A model generated the notes under the pieces. The model had not been told where the DNA came from, ran no database searches, and saw nothing but the letters and a program-made list of their open reading frames with translations. A DNA stretch of 64,000 nucleotides. Source: Cladocopium goreaui. Its lineage: Eukaryota; Sar; Dinophyceae; Suessiales; Symbiodiniaceae. The position numbers and the translations under genes were made by a program. The stretch is from assembly GCA_947184155.2 (NCBI GenBank), contig CAMXCT020003768.1:385032-449031 (forward strand), in the 5' to 3' direction. Positions 18,401 to 29,488 of the stretch are shown piece by piece (the stretch's first letter is position 1; each line of letters opens with the position of its first letter).

Positions 18401-20009
18401 ATGTGTCTTACATCCCATAGCTTCATTAGAGTCCAATGAATCCGCGATAAATTCCACGGCTGGTGGCTTCGCATCCCGTCAACATCTGCTTGTCATGGGG
18501 ATCGTCATCCCATTTCAGGTGAAAATCAAAAAAACATGAACGAAACCAGCAACCAGAAATCACTCAGCACCATCCTTTCTGGATTCTCCATTCCCCATAG
18601 TGGTTGAACCATGTTTTTCACCCCTGATGATGCGCTGCGGTTAAGTCACTGCATTTGTCCAATGCCAAAGTTGTCGCTAACATCTCCACACCCGGGACCA
18701 CCACAAACCCAGTTGTCATGGTTGCCATTGACCTGGCCCGGCTGGGCAAAAAGCTGGGGAATGACTGTGGGTCATCAAAAAAAAAACATAAAATGGGGAT
18801 CAGCTCCCATGTTTCATCATTTTCTGGGTTTTTTTTCCCCGCAATGTTCCCCGAAAACGTCCCCCAGTGCTTCCCAGCGACCACCAGCAGAAAGCGTCGC
18901 TTCACGTCTGGTGACAACTGATCGAAGATAGTCTTGGCCAGTTCACCTCGCAAATTTCTTGGGAGATCCAAACCCCCGTGGCAGGCTGGGAAATCAGTAG
19001 ATCAATGGTAGACTTACCCTCCGGTGTCATCAAAAGTGGCTGGCTGGAAATCTTTTATAAATGGAGGTTTTAACAAGAAATCATCGAACTAAATGGATGG
19101 TTTTCATGGGGATATGCCCTTCAGTAATTTTAACATAGATATATGGAAAATGAATGACAATGTCATAGTTGGTTCGATGCTTTCCCTATAAAAAATGGTG
19201 ATTTCATGTGATTTCTGTAGCTATCTTAAATTGCCAAAGGGTGCCCATAAAAGCCAATCAACAAATGATTAAGAATATTTAAGGAGATCATTGTTTGAAA
19301 TCCCATTTTATATCTAGTTATCTAATTAATATACATGAACAATAGGGCTTGATATCCATGAACAAGAGGGCTTTTTTTTGGCAATATTGACAGGATATAT
19401 AACCAACAAACGATGCAAAATGATGCAAAGTGATGTGCCCTCTGTCAATTTAACAGTTTGCTATGGAAAATTTAAATGGGTAAATCCATCCAACCAAATT
19501 TGCAATGGCTTCCAAATGCAAACTGTGAAATTGCCAATGCTCCTGTGTTGTGCATGTAATATGTTGTACCCTTCAGGAATCAAACATGGCTGACTGGGAA
19601 CCCCCCCCAAAAATGGGCAAATGAATGTGGAAATGATCTACAAATGGGGGTGACTTTCCAGCAAATCTAAACCCACATGAGATGTAGTTCCGTGCCCCTT
19701 CATCTTCATCTGAGCATCGTCAGAAAGCTGGTTGCGAATTGGTTTTGGTGGTTGATTGATAGGGGTTCGCATAATATAATTCATGGATGATGATAAGAAT
19801 AATAACAATAATAATAAGTCATCATCATCATCATAAGCATCTCTCATCTCCATGAAACCCAGTCCCTATTATAATCCATCAACAAAGGTTTCTCTGGTCA
19901 CTGAAAAAACCTAGCGATGTCGAAAATGTCGCGGCACCTGTCTGGTCATAGAAGTTGTCCCCAAGGATGGCAAACATGTCCATGCTCGGGTCCTCCGTGC
20001 CGAACACCA
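14520..20009 (-). CDS. Secreted/acid-type metallophosphoesterase gene, multi-exon
   Basis: Calcineurin-like phosphoesterase rebuilt from exons whose phases all fit: 20009-19938 (FAILGDNFYDQTG), 18946-18885, 18732-18650 (NGNHDNW), 18031-17954, 17245-17161, 16185-16051 (NIGFLGFSGA), 15893-15856, 15708-15615 (LGHWNGGGMGCQPG), 14921-14844 (GHEHCNY), then from 14694 onward (EPVGFMIGA) and a C-terminal YGFLYLDSSNGRV. These are the GDxxxD/GNHD/GHxxH metal-binding motifs of the family in correct order. Donors are GT except GA at 16050 and GC at 15855, 15614 and 14843; all acceptors are AG. The last segment (about 14655-14620) needs a one-frame change that I cannot assign to a normal intron. The intron 17160-16186 hosts a TIR element. 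Substrate unknown. The start is upstream. Confidence 0.8.
15060..15550. repeat. TG/TA, GA and TATT microsatellites in an intron
   Basis: TG/CA/TA and GA tracts at 15066-15180, a CT tract at about 15421-15444, and a TATT/TTTA tract at 15490-15550, all inside the metallophosphoesterase intron 15614-14922. Confidence 0.8.
16284..17103. mobile_element. Non-autonomous DNA element with 34-bp TIRs and internal TTCTAAGTA arrays
   Basis: GCGCCGGACAACTACTTAGA... at 16295-16318 is repeated perfectly inverted at 17070-17093. The match extends through flanking TATA to 34 bp each side. Inside, three tandem copies of a roughly 170-bp block (from about 16319, 16491 and 16662) each carry a long palindrome with two ACTTAGAAC/GTTCTAAGT arms around TGATCCTGGATCA, plus further TTCTAAGTA boxes. 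Extra boxes lie at 16959-17050. There is no coding capacity. It is inserted in TATATA sequence within a metallophosphoesterase intron. The target duplication is probably TA but cannot be resolved in the TA tract. Confidence 0.85.
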
Positions 20010-21667
20010 CTGAACAAGAGTCCCATCGGATGGTTTTCGACTCTCTGGAAGCATCTGGGTTTATCCCATCCCAAATGGCCAAAGTCTCAATTCAAAGTTG
20101 GTTGATGCGTATCATGTGTTGGAAATGAGGTTTTTTCACCAGTTTATGTCCAGTTTATGTGCATCATTCATAGCTAAAATTTCGTCAATTTGTAAATGCT
20201 AGGAGTGTTCACCAACCTTGTGCACTAGCCTTTACCGGCGCAATTGCACTTGTTAATCAATGGGCATATTGGGATACTTTTCAGAGGATAAATTCTCCCA
20301 ACTCAAAGGGGTTAACACCACGGGGTTATACATGGTTGTACCCATTAAAACCCAAACTGCACATCCGCCATGGCAATAGTTGTTGAGTGAAAGCTGAAAC
20401 GAATCATATTTCATAACTAGGTAATACTGGGTGAATGTGTTCAGCCCATCCAATCACCCACATCCCGTATCATCCCGTCGCCTTGTAGACCGCGTTCAAC
20501 ATGGCTACGGAGCGTGGAAAAGTCTGAAATTTCTCAGCGTAAGCCTCAGAATTTTGTCGTGCTTCTCCGGAAAAAAAATGGACAAACGTCGCCAGAATTT
20601 GCCCCAATATCCCCAATTTCGCTGAAATCGCCAAAATTTGCAAACATCAAAACCTACATTGACAAAAATTGCCACATTGACTGGCTGGGTGAGCACTGCT
20701 GCCGTTCTCAAGCCACAACTCTGTCTTAGGCAGTCGTTTTATTGACAATGACCTTTCTGTCGCTAAGACTGAACCTCTGAGCAAGGGATCAACAAACAAT
20801 AATGTATATATATATGCATATATATATATAGCAACCCTTTCCCCTAATGTTATATAAATACACGTGTTAAACCATTGGTTATGATTAGATCTATGTTCTA
20901 TGTTTTCCCTAATAGGGGACGGGGACGGAGTAAATAAGTCAGACATATTTCCAGGGAATCACCTACTTACAGGTTTCAAACATGCAAACCGTAACATGAA
21001 TTACAGTATGCAGTATGCTGGCATATTCATGTTCAACGGGCCAGAATGGCAAATGCCTGCAAAACACTGACGCTGGCAAGCAAGGAGAAATCAAGACTGA
21101 TGTGGGGAACACAATGCAATCAACAATCAACATACAGTAGGTGCAAACACAAAATGCAATCACCCACTGCCCATCTGCCATCAAATTTGTTTGTCTGCTG
21201 CATGCATCAGTGATGAATGTTACAAATGTTTCACCGGTGTCTCACAAGTGTTGATAATGGCGCACCAATTGCAATAAGTGTTCTTCGAGCTCACTTCAGT
21301 TTGATACTTCAGTTTCATGTATGTCACTGCCATTGGACTTCTTCTATTTTCATCCAGACCAAAGATATTATGCTTGCGATATGCTCACAATAATTCTAAA
21401 CAGTTTGGTTTATCAGATGTTTATCATCCCTAATGGTTTCAGCATGGCACGTGTTTTTGCAAGGCTTGAGCGCTCGTTCGTATCTTTTTCTCTGTCCATC
21501 ATCATCTCCAAAGAGTTCAACAGAAGCTGAAGGCATAATTATACTTAATCTGTTCCCAAGCGTCTGACAAAAACAAAACCACAAAAAACAAAGAAAGTTG
21601 GCTCTCTCTCTCTCTCTAATATCCCAACTTAACATCCCAACTTAACATCCCAAAATATCCCAGTAAC

Positions 21668-22250
21668 ATCCCAAGCGAACATGAACTGGTGCCAGGCAGC
21701 GCAGCTAATCCACTTGGACGAAAAGCAGGGGTCGGACCAAAAGACCGCGCGGATGCCCTGATTCTCTGCGGGAAGGTCCACCTGGACTTGGCGTCGCATC
21801 CATGGGAAACATACACGCCCCGGGGTCAACTGAACATGGGAATATGGTGATTGCTTTGATAGCGGAATTGGGAGATCCCATTTTTAGCCAAAGCCATATG
21901 GTCATATGGTCAAAATGAACAGGCTCAATACATTCCACCAGTTTCGGTGGGGGTGCTATTTCATGATGGGATTATATAAATCCAGATTGCAAATGGTTTC
22001 CTGGCCGAATTTGAACCAGAGAAAATGATGATGCCGTCATTGTTTGTGATGGAAGCGGTGCCAAAAAAAATATCTTCCATATCTTCCACGTGGTTGACCG
22101 CTGCGTTCCAAATCTTCCCAACGACTCCGGCCCTCTCCCGCACACCTTTTTCGCCAAGGTGCTTGCACGGACTGCCCTGCGATGGTGAAGGTGTTCTTTC
22201 CAGGCTTCACATCGACCAAGGCGCTGTGCAAGAAATTCTGGGTCCATCTG
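21668..22250 (-). CDS. Upstream exons, probably of the metallophosphoesterase gene
   Basis: The exon at 21781-21668 is 114 bases (38 codons, AG before, GTTACT after) and reads VDLPAENQGIRAVFWSDPCF then SSKWISCAAWHQFMFAWD. Further up, about 22250-22170 reads QNFLHSALVDVKPGKNTFTI, and 22140-21990 reads IWNAAVNHVEDMEDIFFGTA then SITNNDGIIIFSG. The last two are in different frames with almost no room for an intron between them. Protein character and strand fit the N-terminal part of the same gene, but phase continuity to exon 20009 was not closed (it needs one more exon). Confidence 0.5.
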
Positions 22251-22484
22251 TAGCGGAATTGCCTTGGCTGCCCCACCTGCAACTGAAGCTATGGCTGGTG
22301 AGTGTAGATGAGTCGATTTAAATATAAAAGTAATCGTTGTCGTTGTTTTTTCCAATTGCAAGCTGTTGGATTACCAAAGGTCAAATCTTCGCAGAGGTTG
22401 TCTTATACAGAGGTAGTGTGTGAGACCTCACCACCCACAGTCACGGTCTGCATACGTTGCATGACACATGACATATATACCACA

Positions 22485-22620
22485 ATATGTGTATATATAT
22501 ATGTATGTATATATATATATTTAAATAAATAAATAAACAAATAAATAAATAAAATAAATAAATAAATATAATAACATAAATAAATAAAATTATATAAATA
22601 AATATAATATATATGTATAC
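22485..22620. repeat. AAAT/TA microsatellite
   Basis: A TATG/TA tract followed by about 100 bases of AAATA/AATA repeats. CT repeats follow at 22922-22952. Confidence 0.85.
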
Positions 22621-22920
22621 CGTGTGCGTGTTTGCCACAGGGCAACTGCTTTGTCTTATACCTTGGAGTATGCTTTAAGATCTTGCCCTGTGTCTTAACC
22701 TTAGATTAGACGTGTGTGAAGTAAAAGCATGCACAAATGCATGTAGATGTGTATAATTACAATTACAGTACATATCAGTACATGATTAACGTCTGTGCAT
22801 CCCTGTTGTCAGCGGTTTCACCCAACTACCCAGAACTGCTATGTATGGTCTAATCGTAGTTGTATAATCAGAAGAAAAAATAAATGTAAGAGTTCTCAGT
22901 TCAGGCTTCTTGGCGCAGTG

Positions 22921-22952
<32 letters not shown>

Positions 22953-22998
22953 GTGTCTCTCTCCATTGCCATATCTCACTAGCGATCGCAATTAGATC

Positions 22999-23150
22999 TT
23001 CATTGTGCCCCATCCCCAAGCCACTCCATTCTTGGTGGTCGGCCCAGCTGTTTTCCCGGCTCTAAGTGCTGCCTGAGGCGCTGCTTGTAGGTGAAATTGA
23101 AATCTGAAAGCTCCATCAGCTGTGGAGCCACCACCTTCAGCTGCCGATTT
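22999..23150 (-). other. Candidate exon, unidentified
   Basis: After a CAG at about 23138 the frame reads LKVVAPQLMELSDFNFTYKQ followed by RLRQHLEPGKQLGRPPRMEW. Composition is protein-like and the strand matches the downstream phosphoesterase gene. No family recognised and the donor is unclear. Confidence 0.35.
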
Positions 23151-23429
23151 TTGTGAAAAGTTCGAGTCATGAAACTCGTTTTTTTCAATGTTTAGAAACA
23201 TCGATGAAGTATATATAATAATACATAAATTGTTGGCCCCTCCAGTTTTTGATCCCTGGCTCCCGTTCGCTCTCGGCTAAAAAAAGAACCGCGGAGACTG
23301 CTGCCGACGAGGCGCTGAAATGCGCACCTTGCCATAGCCTTTGGCGCCAAGGCCCTGGGCCATCGGTGTGGCAGGTGGAGAGCAGCTTCCCATGGATTCA
23401 ATGGAGCTACACTCTCACCATCTCACACG

Positions 23430-23495
23430 GCGATGACGATGATGATGATGATGGTGAGGATGATGATGAGGATGATGATGATGATGGTGGTGATG

Positions 23496-23527
<32 letters not shown>

Positions 23528-23651
23528 GATGATGGTGATGATGACGATGGTGGTGATGATGATGGTGGTGATGATGATGGTGGTGATGGTGATGATGATG
23601 GTGGTGATGATGATGAGGATGATGATGAGGATGGTGATGATGATGGTGATG

Positions 23652-23682
<31 letters not shown>

Positions 23683-23853
23683 GGATGATGATGATGATGA
23701 GGATGATGAGGATGATGATGATGGTGGTGATGATGATGATGATGGTGGTGATGATGATGATGATGGTGGTGATGATGATGATGGTGATGATGATGGTGGT
23801 GATGATGATGATGGTGGTGATGATGATGATGGTGATGATGATGATGATGGTGG

Positions 23854-23884
<31 letters not shown>

Positions 23885-23942
23885 GATGATGATGATGGTG
23901 GTGATGATGATGATGTTGGTGGTGATGATGATGATGATGATG
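23430..23942. repeat. GAT/GGT triplet microsatellite, about 510 bp
   Basis: Pure GATGAT tract with interspersed GGT and GAG triplets. All three frames on both strands are open (poly-Asp/Gly, poly-Met/Val, poly-Ser/Pro, poly-Ile/Thr), so the long frames here are repeat artefacts. Confidence 0.95.
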
Positions 23943-24559
23943 ACTTTTTTCTCACTTGCACTGCAAGTTAAAGGATACACGAAAGGGTACTGAGTACAGC
24001 ATAGAAACTCCCGAATTGATCGGAAAAATAACGATATACTTTACAATGGCGGTAGAACGATTGAATTCCTGCGTCAGCGATGCCACCCAACTCCAAAGTA
24101 GGTGCAATTGCGTTCGATGCGGCAAACTATCACTTATTATCAAACAATTGTGAAATCCCAATTTTTTGAAAGGTAAACCATATCCCAATGCTGTGTTCTT
24201 TTCTCTGGTGTCATTTTGATTACCCAGAGTAAAGCACGGTCTCTTGAAAACATTGCCATAATTCAGTTTCGAAGATGAATTGAGAGCCTTGTACCTTGCC
24301 CATGTTTGGTGCTTTCAACCACCAACCAGAAATAGGGTGAAAATCATGCAGCAAGGGTCTCCACCGGTCTATGTTGACCTATCATCTTAGGGAACTCAAT
24401 TCGTAGCTCCTTGAACATTGGATTGAAGGGAAGGTGTACTTCGGAAACACACATTAAAACACCTAATATTATATATATATACATAATATATAATATTATA
24501 TATATGTATATAATATTATATATATATATATATATCATGGGAAAGTTATGGAAAATCCT

Positions 24560-25031
24560 TCGTTTCCGATGAAGATTTCCCCATCGCTCCCAATCCAGGA
24601 AGATCCTTGGCTCCCTGCACCTTGGCTACCCGCAGGTCCAATGCCTATCGCTGAGACCAGGTCACCAGAATGGATGGTTTCTGGAAAATCCTATACTAAA
24701 CCAATAATAATAATCTGTAACCTATAGTGATTTGGATTGTGATTTGGATCTATAGTGATCTATAAACTATGGTACAGATCTATAGTGATTTGGATTTTAA
24801 ACCAATAATCTGTAACCTCGTTTAACATCTATAAAACATTGTTAAACCATGAATAGGTGGTTTGGGGATGCTTTGGGGTCCCCATCTCAATAACATCAAT
24901 AACCTCCGGCCATCGCCATCTCAGCTCGCCTGCGCCGTGGGCTGTTTCCATAGCTCCTGTAGCCACGGCTCAAAGACGCCCGTGCCCGCCGTGACGCCCG
25001 AGGTGGGCGTCAAAGCTGCGCCTGGAAATTC
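24560..25031 (-). other. Two candidate exons, unidentified
   Basis: 25031-24919 reads GAALTPTSGVTAGTGVFEPW then LQELWKQPTAQAS and a stop. 24670-24550 reads VSAIGIGPAGSQGAGSQGSS then WIGSDGEIFIGNEGF. Both are on the strand of the neighbouring genes. Not assigned to a family. Confidence 0.35.
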
Positions 25032-25189
25032 TCTGACGAAAGCTTGGTATTTTTTAAGGGGTTCGAAGAGCTTGGGATGGCTGAGATTTCCGGTTTTCAC
25101 ATCAATTCTGGACGGAAAGTTATGATTTTCATCGATAAACGCTGTGGATTTAAGCTTTGAACATCTTTGAGGTGAATTGAGCAACAGAA

Positions 25190-26200
25190 AGTTGGAATAT
25201 GATCAAGAAAAATGGTGGCTTAACCAATAAACATGGAGGAAACGGGGTTCAACTCGCAGTTCCCCGGCGGATGTTTGGTGGAAACCATGTTTTTTACGCA
25301 CTCTTTAAAATAATATAACACGCACATGTATGTGTATATGTATGTATATATATATATATATGTGCGTGTGTGTGTGTGTGCATATGTCTCCGGATGTGTT
25401 TCCTTGAAACAAAGTCTACCACAGGGACAACAAAGCCGGCATATTATCTCCAAAGTTGTGACCTTAACAATGTTCGGAGACCGTTCAAGATGGAACATAG
25501 AATAAAACTGATTTAGATTTAGATTGAAGAAAACCACCCACCATACCAGCCAGGAGGCTAAATAGCATCCACAACATCGTCGCCATGGCAAGCGTGATGC
25601 GAAGTTCTGAGCCGAAGTGCCGCGGGGAGTTCGTGGGCCAAAGCGGTGGGCTCTAATCCATGGTTGCTTACAATGGCTTACAATCTCCCCAAGTTGAGGG
25701 GAAAAGGTACCACAGTGGAGTTTAATCTCAAATACCTCCAAAAACGAACCAAACATTGGGGGCACTGAATAGGGGAGATCGGTTCCTCCTGTTGCCCAAG
25801 ATATTCCAAGTATTCCCATGATTCCAATCATTCCGATGTTGCCATCCCGGAGTCCGCAGCATCTGCCTGGATATACATCCTTTTATAGAGAATTATGCCC
25901 TGGGGAGCGATTTCAATCATCCGCCGCACATTTCTTCTGATTTTAGAATGACCCTGGCACCATCTGCCGTTTTTTGCGCCGATTCTCCAACGGCTTCTCT
26001 GTACAGAAATGCCAAGTTTTGGGGATTCAACCGTGCCCAACAACAAATGATCCATAAGCCGCGATTTTTTGCTGGTTAAGCCCTTAATAAACCCTTCTTA
26101 TTGGGCGAGTCAACCTTGGGAATTGGTTGAATCCCTATGGCCTATGATCGTTTGGATCGGGTGATCAAAGGATGATCATCCAACAAAAATCAAAGCGCAA
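25190..26200. other. Intergenic/intronic stretch
   Basis: A TA/TG microsatellite lies at 25335-25385. Frames at 25562-25680 are open on both strands and cannot be assigned. Confidence 0.4.
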
Positions 26201-26201
26201 G

Positions 26202-26396
26202 AGAAGCTCACCGCCCAGATTAGGGCTGCTGTTTTTTAACATGTCCTTTCACATGTCTGGGTCACCACCGTTGCTAGGGTTCTATGCATGTGCATCTATA
26301 CACCCTATTGCCAATCAGTAGCGGCCCATGAATGCATGGCATCTCACAGCTCCGCTTTCAGCGCCTTCGCTGTGCGCTGCACCAGCGGCACGCAGA
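26202..26396. repeat. Segmental duplication, copy 1
   Basis: About 195 bp, from AGAAGCTCACCGCCC to GCTGCACCAGC, nearly identical to 27727-27927 apart from small indels (TGATGTTCTA, ATCATCTATA) in the other copy. Confidence 0.85.
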
Positions 26397-26530
26397 CCTT
26401 CAGGGAGGCAGCTGGCATTAGGAAGCTGAGGATGATGGAAGCGCCAAATAGACCGCCGCGCCACATGGGGTTCCGTTGGCCCGCGGCGGAAAAAAATAGA
26501 ATCTCCTTCGCTGGCCTGAGCCTTGAGAGG
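26340..26530 (-). pseudogene. Decayed first exon of a sulfotransferase-like gene
   Basis: The minus strand reads QRNPMWRGGLFGASIILSFL then MPAASLKV. This parallels NPMWRRDPYAAVILFVITRAAALKV at the start of the sulfotransferase exon at 31212. After the Lys-Val pair the PAPS-loop region is shortened (VPLVQRTAKALKAEL versus GAPRTGTQTLQKAL) and a stop follows. No downstream sulfotransferase exons accompany it. Confidence 0.55.
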
Positions 26531-27726
26531 TGCAGAGGAAGAGAAACCTGAAACCTTCGAATGTGGTAGAGCAAAGAACAAAGCACCCAGTTGGGCAATG
26601 TGGGGCTATAGTCCCGTTGGTGGTTTATAGTTTATACATGTTTACACCAGCTTTTACGCAGGATCGAGGGAAGCCAATACGAGCCATCGTCTTTCCCGCT
26701 GATCTCAGGCACACCATCATCAATTGTTGGTGTGAAATAGTGTTTATGTTCGATTTCGGTTGGCCAATTTCGATTCGGGTAGGTGTTGGATTCGCTAGAT
26801 GTAACGCTCAGTTTTCCCGATACACCATTGCTTGATTTCGGCAACTGGAGATGGTCTCCAGTTAAACCAATTCCAGGATGATTATACTTACAATGCCCCC
26901 CAATGTTGGTTCTAATAAACTCCATGAACTTACATCTACCGTAAAAATCCATAAATTGTTAAGCATGGTTAAGCTAAACATTTATAATTGAACCAACTTA
27001 GCGACCAAACTCACGAACTGGCACTGTCGCAAGCTGCGTGGCCTGCGGGTAGTGTCAGCCCTGGACCAATAAACCCCTAGGTAGCCTAGGCTGCTTAATT
27101 GGGTGGTACCATTGAAGTATCAGATTACCACTATTTGAGGGCACCCCATCATATCTAATCACACAAACGCATGGATCACTGGATCACTGTGAACCCCATC
27201 TAGCCCCCAATAGCCCGATGCAAATCATAAGCGGCTCTTGAGACTATGTACTCACAATCATTGCGATATCATTGCAATACAGGTATGGGTAAAACCCCTG
27301 GTACACCTCATAAAACCTCAAATAGCTTGGGTTTATGGATCTTCATCCATCTGAAAATATGGTACTTCTTAATAGCCCTTTACAGAATTCTACGGCTATT
27401 GCGGCTGATTCTTAGCCATATGTTGCTATCATTCCCATGGACCAGCTACATGGAGGCCTCGAAAGTAGGAGCTGATTGACCTTGGGCGTACAATCCCCTT
27501 GGTACTTAGAGCTGTACATGTGTATTTTGTATGTGCACACATATGGACATGAACATGTGCATAATATAATATAATTTAAAAGTTTAATATCATATAACAT
27601 GATATAATATACCTGCATTCTCTTTTCACCGTATACATCGTCACACAATCATACACACATTTCGGTCATCCCCGTTCACACTTCCTCTAGCTACCCTATT
27701 GCCAAGCGTGGCCCCATCCCTCCAGC

Positions 27727-27927
27727 AGAAGCTCACCGCCCAGATTAGGGCTGCTGTTTTTTAACATGTCCTTTCTCATGTCTGGGTCACCACCGTTGCT
27801 AGGGTTCTATGATGTTCTATGCATGTGCATCTATAATCATCTATACACCCTATTGCCAATCAGTAGCGGCCCATGCATGGCATCTCACAGCTCCGCTTTC
27901 AGCGCCTTCGCTGTGCGCTGCACCAGC
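27727..27927. repeat. Segmental duplication, copy 2
   Basis: Second copy of the 26202 segment. It ends in the same VQRTAKALKAEL-encoding tract and then diverges. Confidence 0.85.
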
Positions 27928-28094
27928 CCTACGCCGACGCTGGACACCGCGCTTTCCGTCGTTCGCTCGGGCGTCGGCTGTAAACCGGCCCGGCGCAGGG
28001 AGCGTTCCGTGCCCGACCGCACCCAATCCTCATGGGGAAAGTCCTCCGTGAAAAGCAGGAAACTCATGCGCGTTCTAAACAAGTAAATTTCCCG

Positions 28095-28175
28095 ACAGGT
28101 TGGGGGTCGTCTGTGCACGTCAAAAGTGGGTCGTTTGTGCACGTCAGACGTTGGTCGTCTGTGCACGTTACTTTT
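28095..28175. repeat. Three-copy GTCGTCTGTGCACGTCA repeat
   Basis: Three near-identical units of about 30 bases containing GGTCGTCTGTGCACGT with TGTGCACG dyads. Confidence 0.7.
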
Positions 28176-28364
28176 GTGTGATTTTGTCATTGTATCTCTG
28201 TAACATGATTCTTCTTGTTGCTTTTTTTCACATCATCACACAACTCATCACTGTGTGGTTTTTTCCTCACATCTCTGTGTGGGTTTTTGTTTTTAGGCTT
28301 GTATTCCGTGCCTTCTCCTCCTTCTCCTCCTGCGTTGCCCCTCCTCTCACTCAACTTCACCCAA

Positions 28365-28670
28365 GTTGTCTCACACAACGCACACAACTCATCTCACACA
28401 ACTCCTCTCCTCTCACAACTTACATAGCTCATCTCACGCAACTCATCTCTCACAACTCAACTCACACAACTCATCTCACTCAACTCATCTCACACAACTC
28501 AACTCACTCAAGAGCTGCTTTCGTGTGGCATTTGGTGGAGCTGCGTTCGTGTCCTCTCACTGAACTTCACCCAAGTTCTTTCACACAACTCATCTCACAC
28601 AACTCCTTTCATCTCACAACTCACACACTCATCTCACACAACTCAACTCACTCAAGAGCCGCTTTCGTGT
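28365..28670. repeat. CTCATCTCACACAACT minisatellite
   Basis: Degenerate 16-18-base units (CACAACTCATCTCA). A larger block ending in CAAGAGC(T/C)GCTTTCGTGT occurs twice, at 28507 and 28653. Frames here are repeat artefacts. Confidence 0.8.
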
Positions 28671-28744
28671 AGCATTTGGTGGAGCTTTTTGCAAAAAAAA
28701 AAGGTGGCGGTGATGAAATAGGCACAGACGGTTCAGGACTCAAG

Positions 28745-29185
28745 GTGCAATGCTTCAGATGACAGGCGATCAAGGTGCAGTATTTTGTGCGCAGAGGAAC
28801 ATGAACGCTTTTGTCCCCCCCCCCGCCCCTGCCCAAGACTATGTTCAAGGTGCAGTGCTTCAGATGACAGGCGATCAAGGTGCAGTGCTTTTGTGCGCAG
28901 AGGAAAATGAATGCTTTTGTCCCCCCCGCCCCCCCCAACCAAACCCTAAATTGCTGAGTCGACGTGATGATTTAAGTCCATGGATCCCACCCTTGTTCCC
29001 AGCATCAATGACGCTTTTGTCCCCCCCACCCCCCCAACCAAACCCTAAATGGCTGGTACCCAGCATCAATGTGCGCGGATGACCGCTCTATGTGCGCGGA
29101 TGACCCGGTTTCTCTGTGCGCGGATGACTCGTTTGCAATGTGCGCAGATGACCCGCTTTCAATGTGCGCAGATGACCCGTTTGTC
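28745..29185. repeat. Tandem blocks with poly-C and ATGTGCGCGGATGACC units
   Basis: Two copies of CTTCAGATGACAGGCGATCA... (28749 and 28858), two C-rich blocks followed by AACCAAACCCTAAAT (28934 and 29036), and five GTGCGC(G/A)GATGAC units at 29069-29180 encoding MCADDP-type repeats in one frame. Not convincing as a gene. Confidence 0.65.
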
Positions 29186-29488
29186 GAGACTCCCGTAGGT
29201 TTCTGCCTTGCACCGAGTAACGAATGGTTGATGAATTTCAAGCAACGCCCACCCTGGCCATGGGCAAATCATCCCTGGCCTGAATCCCCCAAGGTCATGG
29301 CCCAATTTCTAGCCATAGATTGTAGATCACAGCCTAATCATTCTGACTTCACAGTACCATAGGATACCATAGGTCTATTTGAAACAGTTATGATATGTTA
29401 TGATTACATATTGATTGCAATCCGCTTCATTGACGCACTTTTCAGGATACAGTCGGATACAGCGTGGTTGTCCTTTTCGATGCCAGTC

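Noticed and set aside
23249-23993. Asp-, Met-, Ser- and Ile-rich frames of 180-240 codons
   Set aside because: Translation of the GAT triplet microsatellite only.
28100-28672. 190-codon plus-strand frame rich in SHNSSHTT
   Set aside because: Arises from the CTCATCTCACACAACT minisatellite.
29069-29362. MCADDP repeat protein
   Set aside because: Five short DNA repeats with no supported start or splice context, embedded among other tandem repeats.
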